Shown in pieces: positions 24,227 through 35,120 of a DNA stretch of 64,000 nt (position 1 is its first letter; every line of letters starts with the position of its first letter). The stretch lies in contig QJNS01000706.1 in assembly GCA_004154925.1 (NCBI GenBank), positions 81,962-145,961 of the forward strand. The letters are read 5' to 3'. Under the pieces are notes generated by a model. The model was not told the origin of the DNA, did not search any database, and saw only the letters and a list, made by a program, of their open reading frames with translations. Both the position numbers and the translations under genes were made by a program. This stretch comes from Monosporascus cannonballus. Lineage: Eukaryota > Ascomycota > Sordariomycetes > Xylariales.

Positions 24227-24506
24227 TTACGGGTAATAAGCTAGTAAGCCGGATCATTAACATATTGATAGTAAGCTAGTAAGCCGATATAGGATATATA
24301 CGCTTATTATTCCCATAATTTAAACAGCATTAACTTGCAATACTTATTAATGCCAATCGTTTGTAATGCAATTCTGGTACTTTTGGTATTAAAAGACGTA
24401 ATACGTTACTATATTCATTACTGAAAATCCCACGATATTTCTACTAACATAAACCCGTAGGACTAAGATTTAATAGTTGGTCAAACCGCCTAGCCGTCAC
24501 AGTTTT

Positions 24507-26470
24507 TTGGTCGTGGTAAAACGAGTAAAATTTTGATAATCGGTATAAATTTTAACTTCATATAAGCTTTTCTTAAAGAAATGTCTGAATTTTAAAAATT
24601 CTATAATTATGGATATAAGTTTTTTTATTTAGAATGTGTCACGGCACAGAAGAACAAGAGTCTAGCCATTATACTACTAAAAGTGGAACGTTGTTAGGTC
24701 GAGCCCTGACCGCCTTATTCTGCCCTATATATCTACAAGGTACCACTTGGGACTGTGACAGAATGCTATAGTTAAATCTGACTTTTTTCAATTTATATAA
24801 GAAAAATGTAATAAGGTGCAATTTGCCTTAATTATTTCGCTATTCGATTATTACGCTTAACGCGTAGTTCGAAATATCGATTTCTAGCTCGACGAAACGT
24901 GCTAAATTATATATAATTAATATTAGCTCGTTGGTAATTGCATCTTTACTTTCCTAGAACGCTTTTGTTACTTATAACATCTATGTAAATTCTCTTTTTT
25001 GGTAAGGTTAATTAAGGGTATAGTAATTTGGCTAATATTTCGAATAAACATCATGTAATAGTTAGCAAATCTAAAAAAGCCTATGTTTTTTTAACTGTTG
25101 TTAATATCTATTATTTCATAATTGTAGCAATTTTCTTAAGGTTTATTTTGATACATCTTAAGGTAATAATATATTCCAGATATTTCAATTTTGATTTATA
25201 AAACTATTTTTATTATTAATTAGTAATATCGAGTTTTATAAAACTTCAAAAACTTTATAAATACATCCAGTATATATTTTTCCGTTTCTTTAAAGAAATA
25301 TTATTTAAATAGCAAAAGTTAAAACAATCAAAGTATTTCCGTAATATATAATTAATTATTTATTAAAAGATTCTTAATACGTTCGTAGAGTCTATCAATA
25401 TAACCAAGTATTTAAATAATTTGTGTTTTATTTTAAAAGTTATTTTTTACTCGTATTAGTTTTTTATTTTAATAAGATTTTATCCGTTTTTAAGGTCGAA
25501 TACTTTAAATTATTTGGTTCTATAGATGTAATTTTGATTTCCGTAATTAAAAGTAATAATATTCGATTTGTAACAGTAATATTATTTATTTGTCGGTAAT
25601 TAATTTTATATCGCCATATAACGTTGTTTTTTAGTGTATAAAAAATTTAAGATATCCTGCTAATAACTTCGAAGATCGAATTTATTCTTTTTGCAATCGA
25701 TTTTTTAAGTACTTTTTGAAAACGCGTAATTTATTTTTTAAAGTTATAATTAAGGTAAAATGTTATCGTTAAACCCTTTTTTAAACGTTATTTTGTATTT
25801 TTATTTGTTATATTTTAATATCTTCGTATGTAGCTTTTTTTTAAAAACCTATTTTTATCGGTAATATTGTAATAATATATTATTTAGATTTTTTAATTTT
25901 TGAGGTTCTTATTTTAAGTCGTTATTTAGTTGCTTTAATTTCGTTTTAGCAATAATAATAATACGTCGTATTTATTTTTAATATTAATTTTGTTAATTGT
26001 TTATCCTTTTAAATAAAAAGATATATATTGTATCTTTATACTTAAATTTGTCGCCATTTTCGATTGAATATTACAATCTTTTTTCTTTTTGTTTTTTATT
26101 TATTAATAGGATATAAAAGAAATTTACCTACCCCGCTCTTCTTATTAATTAAGACCTTATGCTAATACATTTATAGTTTTTCTACGATTATATTGTAATT
26201 TTTAGATAAATCGATATCGAAATTAATTATTTCATATTACTTTTAAATCAAAATCTCGAAATAATTAATTTTGCATTTAATCTTTTTATTATCGTCAGGA
26301 AAATTCTAATTTTCGGTATTTATATTTATATAAAGTTTTAACTTATATTGTTGAAATTGTATAAGCTTTGGAATTATATTTAATACAGTATAAATTTCTC
26401 CTAAAGTTTTTCAATTTAGTATTGTAATATACAGTACGTTCCGATTCGTATATCTAAGGTAATAAGATTA
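24507..26470 (-). pseudogene. pol: pol 5' part of minus-strand element: protease, RT, RNase H
   Basis: This continues the minus-strand pol gene cut at 17,192. On the minus strand about 25,010-25,370 reads as the end of Gypsy RT and the connection domain (GFFRFANYYMMFIRNISQ, then ITIPLINLTKK). The RT core and protease lie to the right. Frames are broken by RIP-type stops. Confidence 0.8.
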
Positions 26471-28338
26471 TTAATAATTCTTATTGTCGCATCCAGAACC
26501 TTTTTTAAGAGTTTTGTCTAATTTCTTAAGGTTTCGTTTTTTCGCAGTCTTTCTATAAGTAATCTGTTTTTTTTAATTCTTTCTCGAATTTATTAAATTT
26601 CGTCTATATTTTCTTCTATAACGCATTAAACTTTTATATCTGTTATTGTTCTCGGCGTATTATTTCTTTAAATTATATTAAATATTTTTCTATATAGTAC
26701 ATAACGTACGATTAACTTTTTTATAATTTATCGTTGGTTTAATAATGTTTCTGACTAAAATATTTAAATTTTTCCTTTAAAGCTTATTTTTCTTTAAAAT
26801 TTATAGTGAATACTAATTAAAAATAAAAATCTATAATAATGTTTTAGCAATGTTTTTTTACAACACGTTAAAATAACCTTTTTGTGGTTTGATAATGATA
26901 TTAATCATAAAAGCACAAAGTGGTTTTTTTAAGATATTATTGTTCTTTTTGTTAATTTTATAAAGTTATTTCTTTATCGATTTCGGTTTATCAAATAATA
27001 ATTCGAAAATATCGATATTACCGTTTATTTATTTTATTACTACCGGTTTCTTTAGAAAAATCGAATGCTTTTTTATATATGCGTTTAGTACGTTAATAAA
27101 TGGATTGTTTCTAAATGTTATATACTAAATAATAACGTTATTTGTAATATATAGCATGTATCTTGCTATATCGATTCAAGGTCCTAAAATAAATACTCTT
27201 CTTTTATTCTAATATTTTGTAGCTATCTTTTAAAGGCTTTTTGTTATTTTTTAGATATTCTTTCCACCAGATTTCTGGTTTTTCGTATTTCTTATTAAAT
27301 TTCTTATCATGACAGCTCTTATTAATACTGGGCCTAGATTACGTTAATCATTCTGTTATTATTTGTTTAAGTATTCCTAACATATTTTTCCGTTACGGAC
27401 GTCTAGTTATTTTATTATAGCCTTTTAGGCTTTTTATAGATAGGTTAGTAATATTTCATTTTGCCATAATTATAACACTTAATTTAACTTTTATTTTTAC
27501 GTTGAACAATATCGAATTTCGCAAGTTCTGGCGTTATGTCATAGGATATAAATAATACGTTTTCTTTTTTTTAGTTAGCCAATTAACTTCCGTATTTTAA
27601 AATCTTTTTTCTCTACGTTATTCGTATAATTTATTATTAATTTTGATTGTGTCAGTATCATAACGATTTAATATTTTAATTTTGAAAACTTGATAATTCG
27701 ATTTTTCAGATTATCTTTTAAGCTTTTATAAAATATATCCATTAAATTATTATCTTTATTACCCGTTTAAATTACTTTAATTTTAATGTTTTTGAACATA
27801 ATAGTCTATTTCGAAATAAATTCTTTTTGTTAAAATCTTAAAATTTATTACGTAACTATCCGTTTTTCGTTCGGATTTTAAAAATTAGCCTTTATCTTTT
27901 CTTCAAAATTTACGTACTTAGAGAAAAAGTTTTAGTAATTTTCTTCTAATTCGCTTTAACGTTTTCCAAATAATCCCTTATATCTAGTTTAAATTAGTCT
28001 AGTGCATCTCTCGTAAAAAAGGTTATTACGGTAAAAATCTTATTCTAGGGCATAATCAGATTTTGAAAATGAAAATATGCCCGTATCTAAATAAGAAAAC
28101 GTTGTATATTCCATTTTCCGTCGTAAAACTAAGGTTTTTTTTACCTTATATCGCAGTATTACAATACGTATTAAAATGGTCGCCGTCTACTTTACGAACT
28201 GTTATATTTATTTTTCGAATTCCTTAATTCTGGTCTAGAATTACGTAGTAATAAAAAGTACTTAGGTATTGGTCGATATCTTTACTAAAGAAGTATTATT
28301 TAAAGTTTAATAGTATTATTAAATAAAAGCTTAAAACA
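26471..28338 (-). pseudogene. gag: gag region of minus-strand element
   Basis: It aligns with 39,214-41,277 of the sister element (for example GTGAATACTAATTAAAAATA near 26,805 against AATACTAATTAAAAATAATA near 39,585). It lies between the 5' LTR and protease, so it is gag by position. No readable frame remains. Confidence 0.65.
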
Positions 28339-28688
28339 TACAATAACTATACGATTTAACCAATTACAAAATCTAAGTTATACAGATTTATATTAATAGA
28401 ACTATCGTAAGAATTTAAATAATAAATATAATAATTTATTACGTTTTATAATACCCAACATAATTTAAGTAAAGATATTATATTGCGAACTAATATTATT
28501 TGGATTATGAAAATAATAAACGTATATATTTACCCGACTTGTTAGCTTATTACTAGTAAGTTAGTAATTCGGCTTATTAGCTTACCACTAATAAGTTGGT
28601 GATCGGTTACGTAACCTGACCCACATGGCTTTCTTGACTTTTTCTGCCGCGATTGTTTCTAGAAACCGTAGCTTGTCAGAACGTAACA
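28339..28688 (-). repeat. 5' LTR of the 14.6-28.7 kb element
   Basis: Plus-strand text runs from TACAATAACTATACG to AGAACGTAACA, 350 bp, with two U3 sub-repeat units. The duplication CTTAG follows at 28,689. Confidence 0.9.
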
Positions 28689-28693
28689 CTTAG

Positions 28694-31600
28694 ACTATTA
28701 TACAAATATAAATTAAAACCTTACATAGCGACAAATGCCCAAAATCAGGATTTCGCCTATAATAACTGAAAAGTTTTAGGCAAAATTAATTATTTCGAAA
28801 TCTTTGTCTAAAAATAATACTAAACGATTAATTTCGACATTATTTTATTTAGAAATTGCGATATAATCTCAAAATTACTATAAATACACTAGTACGATAT
28901 TTTAATTAATAAAGGCATTAGCTAAACAAAATTCGCCTATTATTTCGCTAACAAGTAGAAGAAAAACTTAAAATTTTAACATTTAATCGAAAGTGTTAAC
29001 GAATATAAGCATAAAAATACGACAAATAGCTTACTATGTAAAAAGATAAAACATAAAATAATAAGTATTAAAAAACGTCTCGTTATTATTATTAAGATGA
29101 AATGCAAGTAATTAAATAACGATTAAATTACTTATATTTCATCTTAAAAATTAGAAGACTTAACTAATATGCGATTATAATATTATAAAAATGAATATCT
29201 TCTGAAAAAAAAACTTAATACGAAATTACTCAAATATAGCGAATAGAATTACGAAATAATCCTAAAAAAAGTGTTTTTAAGGAGGTTTTACCTTATTTAC
29301 AACATTAACGAAAACAAATTACGCGTTTTCAAAAAAATATTTAAAAGGTTGATTACAAAAAAAATAAATTCGACTTTTAAAATAGCCGATAAATTACTTC
29401 ATAATTTTTGTACTTTAAAAAAGGCAATTATAACTTATAATCTATAAGATAAACAAAGATATAATACTAACCACAAAACTGAAAGATTAACAATTTCAAA
29501 TTCTAATTAGGGTTTGGACACTTTAATCCACCTTATAAGGACTAGCTGTATATATTATTACAATTACTCCCCTCTTTTGATAAAGTTGTCCCGATTTTAG
29601 GATTGGATAAAGTATTAAACCGCTAAGGCTTTATTGCGCTCTATGAGCATATAACGCGATCGGACCTTTCGCGCTGACCACCTGCCGAATGCCAGCGGTT
29701 AAAATCTTTTCGGTTTGCCTCCTAGTTTTATTTAGCTTATAGCCGCCCCTGTAGAGATCGAATTTTGCCTCCGATATGTCGCCGAAATAGCGCCGAACTG
29801 GCTGATGTACTCAACAGGGGTTTGGAATAATTATAAAATAAGCGAAAGTACAATACTAATTACAAGACCAAAAGATTAACAATTCTAAACCCCAATTAGA
29901 GTTGTAACATCCTAATCCACTATATAAAAACTAGCTGCGCATAGTATTACAAATTTATTATCGATAACGAAATAAAATTATTATAACAGTCCAATATTAT
30001 TAGCCTTAATTTTAAAAATAAAAAACGAATTTTATGAAATAAAATATTTAATAATATTTAATTTTAAACATAAATATAACCTTATTAAAATAAAATAAAC
30101 ATAAATAAAAAATGATATTTAAAACGAAATACGGAATATTTAAATATTTAATTATATTAATAAAATATCCGAACGCATTAATAGTTTTTTAACGAATAAT
30201 TAATTATATATTAGAAAAATACTTCGACATTTTTATTATGTGCTACCTTGACGGAATTCCTATTTATTCGCAAAGAGAATAAGTACATATAAAATACGTT
30301 TATAAGGTTTTTCAAGCTTTACAAAATGCCAAATTGCTAATTAAAATAGAAAAAAACAATTTTATAGAAACAAAATAAAATAGCTAGAATATATGGTTGT
30401 CTAAAATATATCAGAATAACTCCGAAAAATGGCTATAATTACAAAATAACAAACGTTAACAATAATTAAAAAGGTGCAAGGTTTCCTTAAATTTGTCAAT
30501 TACTATAAAAAGTTCATCCGAAAGTTTAGCAAAATTACTCTACTCCTAACCAATTTTACTAAAAAAAGTTTATATAGACGCTATAAGCAGCAAAAGCATT
30601 CTAAGAAATTAAGAATACGATTATTAACCATTTAATATTAATTATATACGATTTAAAACGCCTTATTAAATTAACAACCGATATTTCGAATTATATATTA
30701 ATATTAATAATAGAAGAATAAAATAATTAAAGGAAATTACACTTCATGATATTGTTTTTATACAAATTAAAAAGAACAGAATTTAATTACGTTATTTTAA
30801 ATAAAGACTTTATCGCTATTATTATGATATTTTTAAAATTTCAGCATTTCTTTTAAAAACTCTTTGTCTTAAATTAATGTTTACACGAATTATCAAAATC
30901 ATACTGATTTTATTACGACCAAAAAGCTTACAAAATGATAATTGAAATAGATAAAAAAATATAGCAAATTTGAATGTCCTTCTTATTTATAAAAAGGGTT
31001 TAAAAAAGGCAAAACAAATATTTTAAATAAAAAACCAGATTTCGAATAAAAGTTAATCAAAATGAAATATATAATTTTCGACATTACTTTAAAAAGATGC
31101 CTATGATTATAATACATTACGACGATACGGACTATTTTATACGACATATATGAAAAGCTCAAAAAATATAAGAATAATTTATTAAAAAAAATTATAAATT
31201 GTAGAAAATATCAAATGGTTTTAATAGACAATATATATAAATATTAGTTATACAGATATCTGAGAATTTATACAACCGTTAAACGATATTAACACACCTA
31301 TGATTTTCTTCAAATGAAAACAATAATTTAAAAAGTTCGATAATAATATAACTTTTATAATAAGACTAAAGTATAACAGTTTAAAGTTTATAAAAAATTA
31401 CAACTATTACCGATTTTAAAAAGATTATAATATTTGATTATCATGGATTTTATTACCAATTTTCCTTTATCTAGAAGTTTAATAGCAAAAATACCGTATA
31501 ATAACATTTTCGTTCTTGTTAATCGATTTATAAACTGTTTTTATATTTTTTACATTATTATAAATGTACTAATATAAAATACATAATATATATTTATTAA

Positions 31601-32294
31601 AAAGTATTTTTAATATTTATCGATTATTACGCAAAATTATGTTAAACCTATATATTACGTTTATTTCTAAATGTTAGCAAAACAATATAATACAAATGGG
31701 CTTAAATTATAAATTATCCAGGGTATTTAGACCTTAATCAAAAGGTTAAATAAAACCGTTAAACTCAATGCTAAAAGCATAATTGTGATATTATATCAAT
31801 TATGAACAGAATAATTAGGTTTAAAAAATTATCTATTATTTAGTTAGCTTAAAATATTAATTACTATAGTAATATTAAAATCACTGTAATATATACAGAT
31901 TTTAGATTTATATCGAAGGTTTACAAAAACGCATATAATAACCCCATTAATATCAAAATATTTTTTACGTTAAAATAAGTAAAAGAATTATATTAAGAAA
32001 TAAAAATAGAATTAAAATTCCTACGCAACCAAATAAAGAAATATTATAACGAAAAACGGTTAAAAGTATTAATTTTCAAAAAGGCAGATATGGTTTATTT
32101 TGCTATCAAAAATATTTAAACATAAAAGTTTAGCAAAACATTCTATTTTAAATATATCGGTGTATATAAAATCGCTAAAAAAAATTTCAAAAAATAATTA
32201 CCAATTAAAGTTTTTATTAAAAATAAATTTTAATTAATCTTTACGGTTTTTGAATTTAAATTAACGGCAAATACTATTAAAATATATACGGTAT
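28694..32294 (+). pseudogene. pol: pol of relic G4: protease end, RT, RNase H, integrase
   Basis: This resumes the protease cut at 14,614 (28,780-28,890 aligns with 18,790-18,900). The RT starts near 29,300, is interrupted by the TRIM at 29,443-29,951, and carries a YLDG version of the catalytic motif at 30,244-30,255. RNase H lies near 30,650-30,930 and integrase near 31,100-32,290. The text ends at ATACGGTAT, where the inner element would lead into its chromodomain. It is heavily mutated. Confidence 0.75.
29443..29951 (-). mobile_element. TRIM (short LTR retrotransposon), 509 bp
   Basis: Two direct repeats of 120 bp (29,443-29,562 and 29,832-29,951; mutated TG...ACA form) enclose a 269-bp interior without coding capacity. 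The interior begins ATTACTCCCCTCTTTT, a polypurine tract on the minus strand, which gives the orientation. A short duplication, AATC(T)/AATT(T), can be argued at the ends. The interior is near 45-50% G+C by eye and shows little RIP. It sits in the first part of the G4 RT. A third, solo copy of the LTR is at 53,345-53,462. Confidence 0.82.
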
Positions 32295-32580
32295 TGAAGT
32301 GGGCCGGGGTGTTACACTCATGATCAGGTTCGACTGATCAGAAAGCTCGGGTCTCGCATATATATTAAGACGTTCTTTTTCGCCATGAGTTCAACCCCCA
32401 GGTATCATCAGTCGCCATCACCACTTAGCATATTTTCTGCTACTTCAGTTATCGAGGTTCAATACTAGCAATATAATCGGATTAAGTTTTTCATCTTGAT
32501 AATCCCATTCCGTACTGTGATATAAAATGATCATCCTCACTAATTAAGACCAATTCTCTCCCCCTCCTCACCCCAATTCA
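32295..32580 (+). mobile_element. Repeat Y, copy 1 (short terminal inverted repeats)
   Basis: A 286-bp, GC-richer segment starting TGAAGTGGGCCGGGGTG and ending CACCCCAATTCA; the ends are imperfect inverted repeats. It is homologous along its whole length to Y2 at 38,515-39,213, in inverted orientation. It has no coding capacity. It marks the 3' limit of relic G4. No convincing target duplication is visible here, so one side may have been lost. Confidence 0.7.
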
Positions 32581-33056
32581 ATATTTACTGTTATATTATC
32601 CATATTATAAAAAAGATTAATATAATAATTATAAATATTTGAAATATTATATAAAAAATATAACCCGAAATAAAATCGAATACACTATAATAAATGTTAT
32701 TATTAAATATATTATTATTTTAATATATTTAAAATAAATTCGAAAAATATTTATTAATAAAATTCTTAATATATTATTTAATAATAATATTTTTAAAATG
32801 TTTAATACTTTAACTTTAAACATATTAATAAAATATAATACTTAATAAATAATTACGAAATTTGTAAAATGATAATAATATAAATAAAATTAAAAATAAT
32901 TTTGATATATTAAAATAAAATTCAATATTTTAAATATGACAAAATAAGACATAGAATTATTAAATATAAATATTTAAATAATTGAAATAAAATAAGGAAA
33001 TACTTATATTTAAAACTTTTTTTTAAAAGGCTAAAAGAAAATAATAATTAAATAAT
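32581..33056. other. AT-rich stretch, nothing recognised
   Basis: About 475 bp of very AT-rich DNA between repeats Y1 and Z1. It could be the internal 3' end of the element that owned Z1 (a purine-rich AAAAGGCTAAAAGAAAA lies near 33,025), but this is a guess. Confidence 0.4.
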
Positions 33057-33223
33057 GGCCACATTTACTAAAAAGCAGATACACAGCTCTGAAGGGTATA
33101 TTAACTTGTAAAAAGCTAGGAAGTGGTGGTCCCACTTGGTGTGTGTAATCTACCAATATAGAGCTTCGGAAAGGAATAACAATCACTCGAAAACCTCAGC
33201 TAGAGATGTCCTTTTCTATAATA
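33057..33223 (+). repeat. Repeat Z, copy 1 (LTR-like)
   Basis: A 167-bp segment homologous end to end with 47,811-47,976 (shared AAGCTAGGAAGTGG and TATAGAGCTTCGGAAAG). The intact copy has TGTCAT...ATGACA ends; here they read GGCCAC...TATAATA. It is probably an LTR or a small non-autonomous element. Confidence 0.6.
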
Positions 33224-34133
33224 TACCCTCTGATCTTTTTGTAGTTATAACAAAAGATTACCCCATGGGCACTCCCTAGATTTAATGCTTTCGTAAAGCT
33301 ATATGTAATAAATAATATGTATAGAGCTTTGTAATTCGTAATAATAATAAAAGTTAAAGCTGCAATTATAAGCATAGCTTTCCCGGATTTACCCTTTGTT
33401 GAAAAACTAGCGCCTAAGAGTATAAATTAACTAATTGAAAGGATAATATATGTTCCTTTTTATTGCCGCGTTAAATGTTCTTACGGGCGAATTCTTTCGG
33501 ATAATATATATATATATATATATAAAGTAATAAATTATTATATATCCGATTGTAAGTCGTATTTAATTGTTAATAAAATCGTTTCGATCGCATATTATAA
33601 GTTTTTAAAGTAATAACGTCGGCATATAATATAACGTGTAAAATTCTTTTTTAATTACTTCCCTGTTCATTTTCATTTTTTATTAAAATTCGTATTTTCA
33701 TACGTTAAAAAACTTTTTTTTAGTAATATCGGCGGCTAAGCCTATTACGGCAATTATTTTCCTAGAACGTACATAGCCTTACGGTACGTTTTAGGGAGCC
33801 AGCGGTACGTTAGTCGATTAGCGAAATAAAGGTAACGATATTCGCCGTTTAGTTCGGATAAGCTTATTCTCGTTATTTCCGGTAAACGTCCTCCAAAAAT
33901 TACGTACGTTCCGTACGAATGTCTTCGTTTTAATTATTCTCGTTAATATATAATCATTAAATATTATTTCCCATATTACTTAAACGGCGTAATAAAGTTC
34001 CTAAATATTTCAGTATACACCAATTTTTATAATTCGCGTTTAATTTATATAAAGTTTAATCGTTTAAAAACGGTAATTAAGAATTATTATACCGCTAACC
34101 GCTTTTAAATTTTAGGGATATTATGTGGCGGCT
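33224..34133. other. Unassigned stretch with TA microsatellite
   Basis: About 900 bp without a gene, somewhat less mutated than the elements around it (CpG-containing text such as 33,830-33,920). A TA tract of about 20 bp lies at 33,503-33,525. It ends at the TATTA duplication of the element at 34,134, so it should be continuous with 41,619-41,798 in the ancestral sequence. Confidence 0.5.
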
Positions 34134-34496
34134 AGGCGGTTTAACCAACTATTAAACCTTAGTTGTACGGGTTTATGTTAGCAAGAGTATTATAGGATTT
34201 TGAGCAATAGATACAGTAACGTGTTACGTCTTTTAATACTAAGAATACAGGAGTTATATCATAAACGATTAGCATTAATAAATGTTATAAGCTGGAGTTA
34301 TTTAAATTATGGAATTAATAAACGTATATATATCCTATGTCGGCTTATTAGCTTATTATTAGTAAGTTGGTGATCCGGTTTATTGGCTTATTATCAGTAA
34401 ATTGGTGATCTATTACATAACTTGACCTATTATCTTTTTTTAGCTTATTTTTATCGGAGACCGTTTCTGGGGGCCGTAATCCGCTAGATTATAATA
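34134..34496 (-). repeat. 3' LTR of the 34.1-41.6 kb element
   Basis: Plus-strand text starts TGTGGCGGCTAGGCGG and ends GATTATAATA, 363 bp, with two U3 sub-repeat units. It is the clearest minus-orientation LTR of the family. Confidence 0.93.
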
Positions 34497-34726
34497 CGAC
34501 CTCTTTTTTTCCAAAATCTTATCTTAATATTTCTTTTTTTAATAAATGTTTCGCCTTTTTCCTTTTTATAGCTTTTCGTATTTTTAAGTTTCCTTCCTGT
34601 AAAACTACTTAACGGGTTTCCCTAGCTAACTTAATTAAGCTTTAAGATTTCGTTATTATGCCTTGTTTTTTTTGTTTGTTTTTTTCTGACATTTTAATTA
34701 TCACATAATGGAACAAATTTTTACGT

Positions 34727-35120
34727 TGCAAGAAATAGATACGTAAAGGGCGTTCTTATAATAAAAATGGAATTCCTATATCCATAATTATTCGTTATGT
34801 CGCCGAGACTCGTCGATTAAAGAAAAAGAAATTCACGGCAAAAAAGGCCTTAGCCGAATTTTTGATACGACTTTCTTGTATACGGCGATAGCGTTAACAT
34901 TATTAATCTAAAGGTGCCAAATTTGTTAACCGGGCCCTTTAATCGTTAAACGAATTTAACGATTTTGTTTATTTGAAATTAAAGTTTGTGGTCGAAATAC
35001 AGGTTTTGGATAAGGTAAACGTTATTAATTAAAATACGGTAAATCAAAGGTTTCCTTTTTTAGATCTTATAAATTGGAATACCATTATTTCGGGTGATTC
35101 CGTCGTTATTAGTGAAAATT
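34727..35120 (+). pseudogene. Opposite-strand ORF of family-G element, copy 3
   Basis: In the frame with a codon at 34,766 the plus strand reads NGIPISIIIRYVAETRRL, then KKKKFTAKKALAEFLIRLSC, then SLNEFNDFVYLKLKFVVEIQ and VNVIN. The copies at 15,211-15,600 and 22,430-22,040 share this order and spacing. Stops in the frame are TAG/TAA at positions where Gln or Trp would fit. It lies entirely opposite the 3' part of the retroelement, downstream of and partly overlapping the chromodomain. Confidence 0.65.

Larger units (their letters stand above)
17193..24501 (+). mobile_element. Family-G chromovirus, inner, least mutated
   Basis: A plus-strand Ty3/Gypsy chromovirus inserted in the minus-strand element, with 5' LTR 17,193-17,563 and 3' LTR 22,611-24,501 (split by the gag-only element). 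A perfect GTTTT duplication lies at 17,188-17,192 and 24,502-24,506. Without its guest it is about 5.79 kb, roughly 1 kb shorter than its relatives; the missing part falls in the gag region (17,564-18,600 only). Its pol reads most clearly of all copies, consistent with being the latest long insertion. A purine-rich tract (GGAAAAGAGAAATCG) lies just before the 3' LTR. Confidence 0.95.
22611..24501 (+). repeat. 3' LTR of inner element, split by gag-only element
   Basis: The LTR text is 22,611-22,713 plus 24,232-24,501, about 373 bp when the guest and one TTACG copy are removed. It begins TATTACGAC and ends GCCGTCACA. It matches the 5' LTR at 17,193 throughout, including two U3 sub-repeats. Confidence 0.93.
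14615..28688 (-). mobile_element. Family-G chromovirus, nearly full, nested
   Basis: A minus-strand Ty3/Gypsy chromovirus with 3' LTR at 14,615-15,001 and 5' LTR at 28,339-28,688, flanked by a perfect 5-bp target duplication CTTAG. Removing the plus-strand element inserted at 17,193-24,501 leaves about 6.76 kb, matching the uninterrupted length of the 34,134-41,613 element (about 6.77 kb). In minus-strand order it holds a gag region (about 28.3-26.5 kb), protease, RT and RNase H (about 26.4-24.5 kb), integrase (about 17.2-15.8 kb), a chromodomain and a 3' region with an opposite-strand frame. All frames are broken by RIP-like stops. Confidence 0.93.
12668..32294 (+). mobile_element. Gypsy relic G4, split by nested insertions
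   Basis: This plus-strand Ty3/Gypsy element is read as 12,668-14,614 joined to 28,694-32,294. The join is marked by the CTTAG duplication on both sides of the intruding element (14,610-14,614 and 28,689-28,693). Gag, protease, RT, RNase H and integrase can be followed in order by comparison with 17,193-24,501. No LTR was found at the 5' end, and the 3' end stops before the chromodomain, where repeat Y1 begins, so both ends are missing. A TRIM interrupts the start of its RT. It is the oldest layer of the nest and more strongly mutated than the inner elements. Confidence 0.8.

Noticed and set aside
32295..32580. Repeat Y1 as the 3' LTR of Gypsy relic G4
   Set aside because: A TGTTACAC start after a purine-rich GAAGTGGGCCGGGG looks like a polypurine tract plus LTR, but Y2 carries the same text in an unrelated site with a 9-bp duplication, so the purine tract belongs to Y itself.
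33503..33525. TA tract as a regulatory site or origin
   Set aside because: A simple microsatellite in AT-rich DNA with nothing else to support a function.
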